NCBI GenBank assembly: GCA_003520455.1
Contig: DOUV01001034.1
Coordinates: forward strand, 1 to 7,223
DNA length: 7,223 nucleotides
Reading direction: 5' to 3'
Origin: Chloroflexota bacterium
Lineage (GTDB): Bacteria; Chloroflexota; Anaerolineae; Ardenticatenales; Ardenticatenaceae
Position 1 is the stretch's first letter. Each line of letters opens with the position of its first letter. Below the pieces are notes generated by a model. That model was not told the origin of the DNA. It made no database searches and was given only the letters and a program-made list of their open reading frames with translations. The position numbers were made by a program, and so were the translations under genes. Positions 1 to 7,223 of the stretch are shown here, piece after piece.

Positions 1-78
1 AGCGTTTCGGCCGTTATTTTCAAGTGGTGCGACGCGCCCGGCTCTCTCAGGAATGGTTGCCTCGGGGGCGGGCGTCTG

Positions 79-112
79 ACCGCCGCGGAGCCCGGCGGTT
101 GAAACCGCGGCT
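79..112. repeat. Overlapping GC-rich inverted repeats with alternative pairings
   Basis: The segment ACCGCCG (79-85) is the exact reverse complement of CGGCGGT (93-99), a 7-bp stem with a 7-nt loop. The same middle arm, as GCGGTT (95-100), is also complementary to AACCGC (103-108), and this second stem is extended by AGCC (89-92) with GGCT (109-112) across a 2-nt bulge. The two hairpins exclude each other. The arrangement resembles small dispersed palindromic elements of the REP kind, but only one copy is visible here, so this is a guess. There is no T-run on either side, so it does not look like an intrinsic terminator. Confidence 0.5.
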
Positions 113-128
113 GGAGGCCTGCGGCCGG

Positions 129-148
129 GCGTGCCCCTCCGGGCACGC
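129..148. repeat. Perfect 8-bp inverted repeat with 4-nt loop
   Basis: GCGTGCCC (129-136) pairs perfectly with GGGCACGC (141-148) around the loop CTCC. It sits about 190 nt beyond the pgm stop, next to the alternative hairpins at 79-112. The stem is strong, but neither strand has a following T-tract: the plus strand continues with G residues and the minus strand with CCGGCC. It could slow or stop transcription leaving pgm, or be part of a dispersed palindromic element. The structure is directly visible; any function is inference. Confidence 0.55.
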
Positions 149-264
149 GGGGGGTCGGATGCATTTGGAAAGGGCCAAGTTCTCGAAACTGGCGGCACGA
201 TTTGCTTTTTACGCGACATAACAACCCGAGGATACACGGAGTGATTCTGGAGCGTGACCTCCAA

Positions 265-280
265 GGCCGCGGGGGCGGCC
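265..280 (-). terminator. Possible hairpin terminator of pgm (weak)
   Basis: GGCCGC (265-270) and GCGGCC (275-280) form a 6-bp all-GC stem with a 4-nt loop, starting about 60 nt after the pgm stop codon. On the pgm strand the stem is followed by TTGGAGG and not by a run of T, so it lacks the classic intrinsic-terminator signature. Position is the main reason to suggest it. Confidence 0.25.
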
Positions 281-339
281 CGCAGGCAGCCCGGAAAGAA
301 TTTGGAAGTCTGATCCGCTTCACCCTCGCGTCGGAGCAT

Positions 340-2010
<1,671 letters not shown>

Positions 2011-2015
2011 AGCAA

Positions 2016-2023
2016 CCTCCTTT
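2016..2023 (-). promoter_or_regulatory. Shine-Dalgarno site that fixes the pgm GTG start
   Basis: AAAGGAGG reads on the minus strand and ends 5 nt before the GTG at 2010-2008. This near-perfect match to the 16S anti-Shine-Dalgarno sequence decides for the internal GTG over the in-frame ATG at 2211. Confidence 0.9.
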
Positions 2024-2079
2024 GGCGATGCTTTGTCAGTTGCATTTGACTGCGTGGACTGCGCCCGCCGTTCAGAATC

Positions 2080-2105
2080 GTGACGCCGGAGCAGACCGGC
2101 GTCAC
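2080..2105. repeat. Perfect 10-bp inverted repeat in the lacD-pgm spacer
   Basis: GTGACGCCGG (2080-2089) and CCGGCGTCAC (2096-2105) are exact reverse complements around a 6-nt loop. The element lies about 70 nt upstream of the pgm start and about 170 nt beyond the lacD stop. On the minus strand it is followed by GATTCTGAAC, with no T-run, so it is not a standard terminator. It may be a leader hairpin, a transcript-processing or stabilising stem between lacD and pgm, or a protein-binding dyad. It is the strongest simple structure in any of the three spacers. Confidence 0.6.
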
Positions 2106-2272
2106 CTGATCGCCCCCGATGAGACCTGGCTTCTCGGCCGATGAAAGTTGTCGAATGGTTCGGGGAGGGGCGACTGGGCCGCCTGTACCCGAATGAATTC
2201 TCAAAGCCCATGCGCCCAGAGGCGTGGAAGCGCCGGGCATCGGGCCCGCACTCAACGCGGCGCCGGGCTGGC

Positions 2273-3304
2273 TCACACCACCTCGATGTTCTCGCGGCCG
2301 CCGTAGCCTTTCCACCAGGGCTTTGCGCCCTTCGCCAGCACCGCGTTGAGCGTCTCGATATTCTGGACGCCGCGGTCCTCCAACCAGCCCTCCAGTGCCG
2401 CGAGACCCTCGTGCGCGTAGACCGGGATGCCCTCCTGCCACGTCGCTCGCCCGCACAGCACCCCGGAGAAATCCGTCCCCGCCTCGGTGGCCAGTTCCAG
2501 GGTCTCGACGAAGACCTCGTTGGTCACGCCCGCGCTCAGGTAGATGAAGGGCTTTGATGCGGCGCTCGCCGCGTTGCGGAACTGCTCCATCGCCTCATGG
2601 CGGGTGTAGGCCACCTGGTCCCCGGTGAATGCGCGGGTCCCCTTGACGTACTTCATATTCACGGGCACCTCGACCTTGAGCACGTCCACGCCGTAGTGCG
2701 GCCTGGAGAACTCTTCCATGGAGCGCGTGACGTACTCCGGCTTGCGCTTCGCGAACTCGAAACCTTTCTCATCGCCGAGATTGTCGTCGTAGGCCAGCGG
2801 CTCCAGGAAGAACGGCACGTCCAGCCCGGCGCACTCACCGCCGACCCGCTCGATGAAGGCGTGCTTGATCGCGTTGATCCGTTGCTCGTCAAACGGATTG
2901 TAGTATAGCAGGATCTTGATCGCGTTCGCGCCGTTCTCCACCAGCCGCCGGACACTCCACTCCGGCAGCAGATCGGGCAGGCGGCCTTTCACGCTGACGT
3001 CATAGCCGGTCTGCTCGTAGGCCAGCAACACCCCGGTGCCGGGCGCGCGCTGCTTGATCGCCCCCAGACCATACTCCGGGTCCATGAGGATTGCGCTGGC
3101 GTGTTTGGTGAGAATCCTGGTGACGGCGGTTTTGAACGCCCGCAGGTCATCCGCCGAGGCCTCACCGCCCTCACCGCGCGCATTGGCGATCGCCCGCCGC
3201 AGGGAGCCGCGCTGGTCCATTGCCGCCGCGGCGATCACGCCGCGCTCGTCGGCGCAGGCGTTGATGCCCTCGAACTTGCCTGTGCTCATCTTGACTGTCC
3301 CCAT
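2273..3304 (-). CDS. lacD: LacD-family class I aldolase (tagatose-1,6-/fructose-1,6-bisphosphate aldolase)
   Basis: Class I (Schiff-base) aldolase of the LacD family; its namesakes cleave tagatose 1,6-bisphosphate to dihydroxyacetone phosphate and glyceraldehyde 3-phosphate. The 343-residue product matches LacD in order: [17 protein letters not shown] (19-35), LMDPEYGL (73-80), [10 protein letters not shown] (93-102), AIKILLYY (128-135), FFLEPLAYD (165-173), [11 protein letters not shown] (206-216), IYLSAGV (254-260) and GVLCGRATW (281-289). Lys210 is the expected Schiff-base lysine, with Lys130 and Glu168 as conserved catalytic-site partners. LacD enzymes have low stereospecificity and also act on fructose 1,6-bisphosphate. 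No other tagatose-pathway gene is present and glpX lies next door, so I infer a fructose bisphosphate aldolase role. The ATG at 3304 follows GGGAGGT with 7 nt spacing; an in-frame ATG at 3289 is a weaker alternative. Stop TGA. Confidence 0.93.
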   Translation of the reverse strand: MGTVKMSTGKFEGINACADERGVIAAAAMDQRGSLRRAIANARGEGGEASADDLRAFKTAVTRILTKHASAILMDPEYGLGAIKQRAPGTGVLLAYEQTGYDVSVKGRLPDLLPEWSVRRLVENGANAIKILLYYNPFDEQRINAIKHAFIERVGGECAGLDVPFFLEPLAYDDNLGDEKGFEFAKRKPEYVTRSMEEFSRPHYGVDVLKVEVPVNMKYVKGTRAFTGDQVAYTRHEAMEQFRNAASAASKPFIYLSAGVTNEVFVETLELATEAGTDFSGVLCGRATWQEGIPVYAHEGLAALEGWLEDRGVQNIETLNAVLAKGAKPWWKGYGGRENIEVV

Positions 3305-3311
3305 CCAGGCT

Positions 3312-3318
3312 ACCTCCC
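3312..3318 (-). promoter_or_regulatory. Shine-Dalgarno site of lacD
   Basis: GGGAGGT on the minus strand lies 7 nt before the ATG at 3304-3302. It favours this start over the in-frame ATG five codons later, which has no comparable site. The hairpin at 3330-3355 begins only 11 nt further upstream. Confidence 0.8.
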
Positions 3319-3329
3319 TGTCGTGCTGT

Positions 3330-3355
3330 GGGGCCGGTCATTCGAAGTCGGCCCC
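3330..3355 (-). repeat. Leader hairpin just upstream of the lacD ribosome site
   Basis: GGGGCCG (3330-3336) and CGGCCCC (3349-3355) form a perfect 7-bp, GC-only stem around a 12-nt loop that contains the palindrome TTCGAA. It sits 11 nt upstream of the lacD Shine-Dalgarno site and about 200 nt beyond the glpX stop. A stem here could protect the lacD message from 5' degradation, or mark a dyad operator. No T-run follows on the minus strand (ACAGCACGAC), so it is not a typical terminator. Confidence 0.5.
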
Positions 3356-3554
3356 CGAGAATTGCGAATCCGTTGGGCGGAGGCGGGCCGTCGTCGAGGT
3401 GTAAGAGTTGAGGGTTGAGCTGTTTCCTGGTAGCAACCTCCGGCGACCCCAGGACCGGCCGGCCCGCGCAGAGAACTCAGCACCCGGCCCTCATCACTCG
3501 CCTCGAGCCTCAACAGCACGCTTGTTGCTCTGGGACGCCGGCCGCCACCGCCGG

Positions 3555-4550
3555 TTACGCTTCTTTGGGTTGATCATACGGCAAGCCTGAAATCTGCATC
3601 AACTTCTTCCAGCGGTGGCTCGACTCGATGAAGCGCACGGTCCCACTGCGCGAGCGCGTGACGATCGAGTGGGTTATGGCACCCCACCCGAAATACTGCA
3701 CCCCTTGAAGGGGCTCGCCCGGCGTGATTCCTGTCGCGGCGACGTAAACGTCGTCGCTCTTGCAGAGGTCGTTGGTGTTGTAGATGCGGGTGAGATCGAT
3801 GCCTTGCTGTGCCACGAGCTGCCGTTCTTGATCGTTCCGCGGCCACAGGCGACCCTGAATCTCACCGCCAACGCATTTGAGCAGGCAGGCGATGACCACT
3901 GCCTCGGGCGCGCCCCCAATGCCGATCACCATATCGACCGGCGGCCGGACGCCGGTCATCATCACGCTGGCAGCTACCTCGGCGTGGGCGATCTTCCTGA
4001 TCCGTGCCCCCGCGGCGCGGACGTGTTGAATGAGTTGCTTGTGGCGCGGCCGGTCTAACACGACCACCGTCACATCGTCCACATCCTTCTGGAGGGCCCG
4101 CGCGACGTTGCGGATGTTGGTTTCGACCGGCGCCGTGATGTCGATCGCCCCGGCCGCCATGTCGCCCACCGCGATCTTGTCCATGTACATGATCCCCGGG
4201 GTCGCAAAGAGCGAGCCCCGTGATGCGATAGCGATGACCGCGATCGACCCGGGCATGCCTTCGGCCAGGAGCGTCGTACCCTCAACCGGGTCGACCGCCA
4301 CATCGACCTCCGGCGGCGTCCCGGTGCCCAGTCGCTCGCCGACGTACAGCATCGGCGCTTCGTCCTTTTCGCCCTCGCCGATGACCACCACGCCATCCAT
4401 GTCCACACCGTTGAGCGCGAAGCGCATAGCGTCCACGGCCGCCTGATCAGCGGCAATCTTGTCGCCCCGCCCCATCCAGCGACCGGACATCAACGCTGCT
4501 GCCTCTGTGGCACGTACCAATTCAAAGCCGATGTTGCGCTCGATATTCAT
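3555..4550 (-). CDS. glpX: Fructose-1,6-bisphosphatase, class II (GlpX)
   Basis: Hydrolyses fructose 1,6-bisphosphate to fructose 6-phosphate in gluconeogenesis; some family members also hydrolyse sedoheptulose 1,7-bisphosphate in the Calvin cycle. The 331-residue product is of normal family length and belongs to the lithium-sensitive, metal-dependent phosphatase fold. Visible signatures are AADQAAVDAMR (33-43), VVIGEGEKDEAPML (55-68), DPVEGT (87-92) and GIGGAPEAVV (210-219). By alignment from memory with E. coli GlpX, Glu59, Asp63, Asp87, Glu90, Thr92 and Glu216 correspond to the metal-binding and catalytic residues, and all are present. The ATG at 4550 is preceded by CAGGAGA (4566-4560) with 9 nt between, and the protein begins MNIERNIGFELVRATE as expected. 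Its place between an ADP-glucose pyrophosphorylase and an aldolase fits a gluconeogenic or carbon-fixation role. A separate sedoheptulose bisphosphatase activity cannot be judged from sequence. Stop TAA. Confidence 0.96.
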   Translation of the reverse strand: MNIERNIGFELVRATEAAALMSGRWMGRGDKIAADQAAVDAMRFALNGVDMDGVVVIGEGEKDEAPMLYVGERLGTGTPPEVDVAVDPVEGTTLLAEGMPGSIAVIAIASRGSLFATPGIMYMDKIAVGDMAAGAIDITAPVETNIRNVARALQKDVDDVTVVVLDRPRHKQLIQHVRAAGARIRKIAHAEVAASVMMTGVRPPVDMVIGIGGAPEAVVIACLLKCVGGEIQGRLWPRNDQERQLVAQQGIDLTRIYNTNDLCKSDDVYVAATGITPGEPLQGVQYFGWGAITHSIVTRSRSGTVRFIESSHRWKKLMQISGLPYDQPKEA

Positions 4551-4559
4551 GGCTGCCGT

Positions 4560-4566
4560 TCTCCTG
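4560..4566 (-). promoter_or_regulatory. Shine-Dalgarno site of glpX
   Basis: CAGGAGA on the minus strand lies 9 nt before the ATG at 4550-4548. The spacing is slightly long but the match is good, and the protein N-terminus it sets agrees with the family. Confidence 0.7.
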
Positions 4567-4679
4567 CCTGACCCGTTCGGGCTCTCGTGACTTCTTCAGG
4601 TTGGCACCTACAGACGGAGCAGGTACCAGATTCGGCTTTCCGATGCGGCTGCCGCGCATAGGCATTGGGAGAACATCGC

Positions 4680-4760
4680 TGCTTCCTGTGCCCGGCGGGG
4701 CATCCGCTAAAGGGCTGTCTCCTCAGGGCATCCCCCGCTGGGGACCACCCGTGCTTCCTG
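4680..4760. repeat. Short direct and inverted repeats in the glgC-glpX spacer
   Basis: TGCTTCCTG occurs twice in the same orientation, at 4680-4688 and 4752-4760, the second copy abutting the glgC stop codon. Between them CCCGGCGGGG (4691-4700) pairs with CCCCGCTGGG (4733-4742), a 10-bp stem with one G-T pair and a 32-nt loop. The stem starts about 18 nt after the glgC stop on the minus strand, but no T-run follows it. It could weaken transcription between glgC and glpX or stabilise the glgC 3' end. It may instead be a small repetitive element; only a genome search could tell. Confidence 0.4.
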
Positions 4761-6023
4761 CTACCGCCGGGTGACGGTCGCGCCACTTGGGATCTCCCGT
4801 TGCTGGAAATCATCAGGGGTGACATTTGGATCGATCCGGCAGTTGCGACCGATGATAACACCCGAGGGGACCTGGGCCCGCTTCCCAACAATCGTGATCC
4901 CGGAATTGAGATTGCCCGGCTCGAGCTGATTCGGCGTGTTGTCCTTGCCGACCCCCACCTGCGCTTCCGCCCCGACTTCAATTTCCTTGTCCAGCACAGA
5001 ACGGTCGATGAGCGCTCCCGCTCTGATGGTCGTGTCGTTCATAATGACCGACTCGCGCACGACGGCGCCGCGCTCGACCTGCACGCCCGGTGACAGGAGA
5101 CTGTTGATCACGCTGCCATGGATGATGCAGCCATTGGAAACCAGGCTGTTCTCGATGGTGCCGGGCGGCTTCGACTTCACCGGAGGTCGTTCTTCCGACC
5201 GGGTGTAGATCACCCAGTTCGGATCATAGAGATCGAGCGCCGGGTGTTCCTCCAAGAGCGCCAGGTTGGTCTCCCAGTACGCCGCGATGGTACCGACATC
5301 GACCCAGTAGCCGCTGAACGGATAGGCAAAAACCCGGTCGCGCTCGACCATCTGCGGAATGATATTCTTGCCGAAATCGTGGGCCGAGGTCGGATCCTGG
5401 GCATCTGCCTCGAGTCGCCGGAGGAGAAACGCCGTGTTGAACACGTAGATGCCCATCGACGCCAGAGTGCTGTCGGATTGCTTCGGCTTCTCGGTGAACC
5501 TCGTGATCCGTTGGTGGTCGCCAACCGTCATGATCCCGAAGCGATGGACCTCGTCGGGGCGCACGTGCATCACGGCGACGGTGAGATCGGCGTCGTGCTC
5601 GCGGTGAAAATTCAGGAGGTCGCGGTAGTCTTGTGTGTAGACGTGGTCGCCGGAGAGCACCAGCAGCACGTCGCTTCCGTCTCCGGCAATGAACGAGCGG
5701 TTCTGATAGAGGGCATCTGCGGTGCCTCGATACCAATCCTGATCGCGGCGCCCACGGTAGGGCTGCCAGATCCGGATACCGTTGGGCCAGCGGCGGTTGA
5801 GGTCCCAGGGCTCGCCGATGCCAAGATGCTCTATGAGCGAATGGGGGCGGTACTGGGTCAGCACAGCGACGCGGTAGAGGTCCGAGTTGACGGTGTTCGA
5901 GAGCGCAAAATCGATGATCCGGTACTTGCCCGCGAACGGGACGGCCGGCTTCGCACGTTTCTCACTCAGGATACTCAAGCGGCTCCCCTCCCCGCCGGCC
6001 AGGATCAAGGTCAACACACTCAT
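4761..6023 (-). CDS. glgC: Glucose-1-phosphate adenylyltransferase (ADP-glucose pyrophosphorylase)
   Basis: Makes ADP-glucose and pyrophosphate from ATP and glucose 1-phosphate, the committed step of bacterial glycogen synthesis. The 420-residue product has an N-terminal nucleotidyltransferase domain (about 1-250). It carries LILAGGEGSRLSILSEKRAKP at 6-26, FAGKYRIIDFALSN at 30-43, WYRGTADA at 98-105, SGDHVY at 124-129, FTEKP at 176-180 and YWVDVGT at 239-245. A C-terminal left-handed beta-helix with hexapeptide-like repeats follows (about 290-400). From memory of E. coli GlgC, Asp126 is the catalytic aspartate, Lys179 binds glucose 1-phosphate, and Lys33 matches the effector-site Lys39. Allosteric activation by a glycolytic intermediate is therefore plausible, but the effector cannot be read off. 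The ATG at 6023 is chosen because AAGGAGGT precedes it by 4 nt and the family starts here. The frame continues to an ATG at 6140, but those 39 residues are unlike GlgC. First gene of the cluster; stop TAG. Confidence 0.97.
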   Translation of the reverse strand: MSVLTLILAGGEGSRLSILSEKRAKPAVPFAGKYRIIDFALSNTVNSDLYRVAVLTQYRPHSLIEHLGIGEPWDLNRRWPNGIRIWQPYRGRRDQDWYRGTADALYQNRSFIAGDGSDVLLVLSGDHVYTQDYRDLLNFHREHDADLTVAVMHVRPDEVHRFGIMTVGDHQRITRFTEKPKQSDSTLASMGIYVFNTAFLLRRLEADAQDPTSAHDFGKNIIPQMVERDRVFAYPFSGYWVDVGTIAAYWETNLALLEEHPALDLYDPNWVIYTRSEERPPVKSKPPGTIENSLVSNGCIIHGSVINSLLSPGVQVERGAVVRESVIMNDTTIRAGALIDRSVLDKEIEVGAEAQVGVGKDNTPNQLEPGNLNSGITIVGKRAQVPSGVIIGRNCRIDPNVTPDDFQQREIPSGATVTRR

Positions 6024-6027
6024 ATGT

Positions 6028-6035
6028 ACCTCCTT
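6028..6035 (-). promoter_or_regulatory. Shine-Dalgarno site that fixes the glgC start
   Basis: AAGGAGGT on the minus strand ends 4 nt before the ATG at 6023-6021 and is a full consensus match, ruling out the in-frame ATG at 6140. Partly overlapping it is a short dyad: CTTCT (6033-6037) and AGAAG (6039-6043) around a single base. It is too tight to form an RNA hairpin but could be a DNA-binding site. Confidence 0.9.
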
Positions 6036-6204
6036 CTGAGAAGTCGAACGCTCGTACGCCGCGCCAGACTTCCTCCTGATGCTGCGCATTGGCCAACTGG
6101 AATCCCGCGCGCAAGACGTAAACGCTGGCGCATCGCGCACCGGCCCGCTGCCCGGCCCGCAAAACGAAGTCTGCCCTTGAGATTAACTTCAACCGGCCTC
6201 GACC

Positions 6205-6245
6205 CGAGAAAGTCGGCTCGAGCTCTCAGCCAGGGAGCTTTCTCT
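6205..6245. repeat. Nested inverted repeat in the glgC upstream region
   Basis: GAGAAAG (6206-6212) pairs with CTTTCTC (6238-6244), and inside this GGCT (6215-6218) pairs with AGCC (6228-6231), giving a two-layer hairpin with an unequal internal loop. It lies about 180-220 nt upstream of the glgC start and downstream of the candidate promoter, so it would be in the glgC leader if that promoter is real. Function unknown. Confidence 0.35.
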
Positions 6246-6284
6246 CTCGCGCCTCGCGGCGGAATTCATACTCGCACCACTGAA

Positions 6285-6313
6285 ATGATAGGTGGCTGGT
6301 TCAACGTCAGCAA
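6285..6313 (-). promoter_or_regulatory. Weak candidate sigma-70-type promoter for glgC
   Basis: On the minus strand TTGCTG (6313-6308) is followed after exactly 17 nt by TATCAT (6290-6285). The -10 element matches consensus in 5 of 6 positions, the -35 in only 3 of 6. Transcription would start near 6278, leaving a leader of about 255 nt before glgC. This was found by eye and a match of this quality is expected by chance in a region this long. Confidence 0.25.
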
Positions 6314-6796
6314 AGAGACTGAGCTTCATGCGGGGCGGGGCACGTCAGTGGCAAGCGGAGTCCATCCGAACTCGAGACGTGGCTTGCAAGGGGAGTCTGT
6401 GGATTACAGCGTGACATCCCTCGGTGCGCTCTACGGCAGCGCGCCAACGAATCTTCTTCGATCACACCGGTATATGGTGGGCTGGAGAGGCGAGGGTACG
6501 GCCCTCACGCACCCTATATCCACTGTTCCAATCGGAACTGCCTTTCGAAGCGACATTGATAGAGCGTGATGTACGAATAGAACCAAGAGAGCAGGCCAAA
6601 TTGACGAGCAAAAACGCCTGCCTTCGCTACACGCCGCTTCAACCTCTTCTCCCTCCGACCAGTTCTTCTTCTTTGGATTGAGGGGCGCCGCCAGCGACCT
6701 GCCGGATGGTATGCGGAAAGCCGCCAGAGTGAAGCCCAGTCCTATTCGAGCGCCTGAGCGCGACTCGGTCCCGCCGTCCCGCACGTTTACTCGCAC

Positions 6797-6830
6797 TCCA
6801 GCCAATAGCTCCTCTTCCAGCTATCCAGCC
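6797..6830. repeat. Small inverted repeat flanked by direct repeats
   Basis: ATAGCT (6805-6810) and AGCTAT (6819-6824) are inverted around an 8-nt loop, and the pair is flanked by identical TCCAGCC copies at 6797-6803 and 6824-6830. The element overlaps the possible TTG start of the 124-codon minus-strand frame. It is short and may be coincidental. Confidence 0.3.
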
Positions 6831-6899
6831 GAGTTTGGATCAGATCAAGGAGTGAACCAGTTTTCCGTCATCGAGCGACAGCGGAAACAAGTGATGATG

Positions 6900-6970
6900 C
6901 GTGTGCGATGAGCTGTGATGCAGTGAAAGACGAATGCGATGTGAGAGGAATGCCCGCGCTCGTGTGCGAT
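6900..6970. repeat. Three evenly spaced 10-bp direct repeats
   Basis: CGTGTGCGAT at 6900-6909 and again at 6961-6970, with the variant CGAATGCGAT at 6931-6940 between them, gives start-to-start spacings of 31 and 30 bp. This is close to three helical turns, so the copies would lie roughly on the same face of the DNA. The repeats are too short and the spacers too small for a CRISPR array. A clustered protein-binding site is possible. Confidence 0.4.
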
Positions 6971-7223
6971 TCAATCTACTTTATCACGACTGGGCACTCA
7001 CGGCCAGGCTCAAACGTTCTTATTTGCTCCTTCGGTCGGGCGGTGGGGTCGAGTTGGATTCGGAAAGAGGGCATGCGGGGATTGCGGCCATCTCTCGCCT
7101 TCCACCAGTCCTGCTGCTGGAGCTCCTCCGGACCTACGAGTCAGCCAACAGTTACTTTACCGGTCGCTCTTCGAAGTAGACCGAGCGCGACATGGGCCAT
7201 CATGAGCCTGTCGATACCGACTG

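Larger units (their letters stand above)
1..339. other. Region downstream of pgm without a convincing gene
   Basis: This stretch lies beyond the stop codon of pgm. It holds several GC-rich inverted repeats (near 79-148 and 265-280, listed separately) and no recognisable coding region. A plus-strand frame at 24-221 (65 codons) gives an arginine-rich translation that matches nothing I recognise. On the minus strand a frame opens with an ATG at 219-217, begins MSRKKQIVPPV and runs off the left edge. It has no ribosome site, passes straight through the hairpins and turns into low-complexity proline/arginine sequence. A second minus-strand frame there is also open, as expected by chance in GC-rich DNA. 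I therefore call no gene. Confidence 0.6.
6024..7223. other. 1.2-kb region upstream of glgC with no recognisable gene
   Basis: All frames are broken into short pieces that match no family I know. The longest independent candidates are a minus-strand frame at 6805-6431 (124 codons) and plus-strand frames at 6678-6911 and 6934-7179. The 124-codon frame starts with TTG, has AGGAG 3 nt upstream and a hydrophobic stretch at residues 69-83, and is the only one with any ribosome-site support. By eye the stretch is less GC-rich than the genes. It holds the glgC ribosome site, a weak promoter candidate, small inverted repeats (6205-6245, 6797-6830) and three 10-bp direct repeats (6900-6970). The last 83 bases could include the end of a gene entering from the right on the minus strand, but all three frames are open to the edge, so no call is made. 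Confidence 0.6.

Noticed and set aside
1..219. Minus-strand partial gene running off the left edge
   Set aside because: It has an ATG but no ribosome site, runs through palindromes, becomes low-complexity, and a second frame over the same bases is equally open.
2011..2211. N-terminal extension of pgm from an in-frame ATG at 2211
   Set aside because: The added 67 residues are unlike the family, cross the inverted repeat at 2080-2105, and a strong ribosome site points to the GTG at 2010.
6024..6140. N-terminal extension of glgC from an in-frame ATG at 6140
   Set aside because: The 39 extra residues are not seen in GlgC proteins and the consensus ribosome site is placed for the ATG at 6023.
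5118..6569. Plus-strand open frame of 483 codons
   Set aside because: Most of it is antisense to glgC, whose protein is unmistakable. The translation has no family signature and reflects codon bias of the opposite strand.
6900..6970. CRISPR array
   Set aside because: Repeats are only 10 bp with about 20-bp gaps, there are just three, one is degenerate, and no cas gene is present.
6934..7179. Plus-strand frame of 81 codons
   Set aside because: There is no clear ribosome site, no family resemblance, and it overlaps the direct repeats at 6900-6970.
7141..7223. C-terminal end of a minus-strand gene entering from the right (frame ending LRRATGKVTVG)
   Set aside because: The fragment is only about 26 codons, all three minus frames are open to the edge, and the sequence matches no family I recognise. 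The GIDRL string recalls lysyl-tRNA synthetase, but what follows does not fit.

Overview
This is a stretch of bacterial chromosome, GC-rich and carrying four intact genes, all on the minus strand. In transcription order (right to left) they are glgC (ADP-glucose pyrophosphorylase, 6023-4761), glpX (class II fructose-1,6-bisphosphatase, 4550-3555), a lacD-type class I aldolase (3304-2273) and pgm (phosphoglucomutase, 2010-340). Purine-rich Shine-Dalgarno sequences precede all four starts, and all four reading frames look complete and undamaged. Nothing points to phage, plasmid, insertion sequence, CRISPR or RNA genes.

The four enzymes fit one route: triose phosphates to fructose 1,6-bisphosphate (aldolase), to fructose 6-phosphate (GlpX), then glucose 6-phosphate to glucose 1-phosphate (Pgm), and finally ADP-glucose (GlgC), the donor for glycogen or a similar alpha-glucan. 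Phosphoglucose isomerase and glycogen synthase are not in the window. The gene set suggests a gluconeogenic or autotrophic organism that stores carbon. GlgC is of the short bacterial type seen in groups such as Chloroflexota and other deep-branching soil or water bacteria. The taxon cannot be fixed from this window.

Layout: 1-339 is the region downstream of pgm, with GC-rich inverted repeats but no convincing gene. 340-2010 is pgm. 2011-2272 is a spacer with a perfect 10-bp inverted repeat. 2273-3304 is lacD. 3305-3554 is a spacer with a hairpin just upstream of the lacD ribosome site. 3555-4550 is glpX. 4551-4760 is a spacer with short direct and inverted repeats. 4761-6023 is glgC. 6024-7223 is about 1.2 kb with no recognisable gene. 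It holds a weak candidate promoter, several small inverted repeats and three evenly spaced 10-bp direct repeats. The three spacers between genes are 210-262 nt, long for a tight operon, so the genes may be co-transcribed with structured leaders or may have separate promoters.

The window looks mostly like ordinary central carbon metabolism. The points worth a second look are the use of a LacD-family aldolase in this setting, the structured spacers, and the large unassigned region upstream of glgC.
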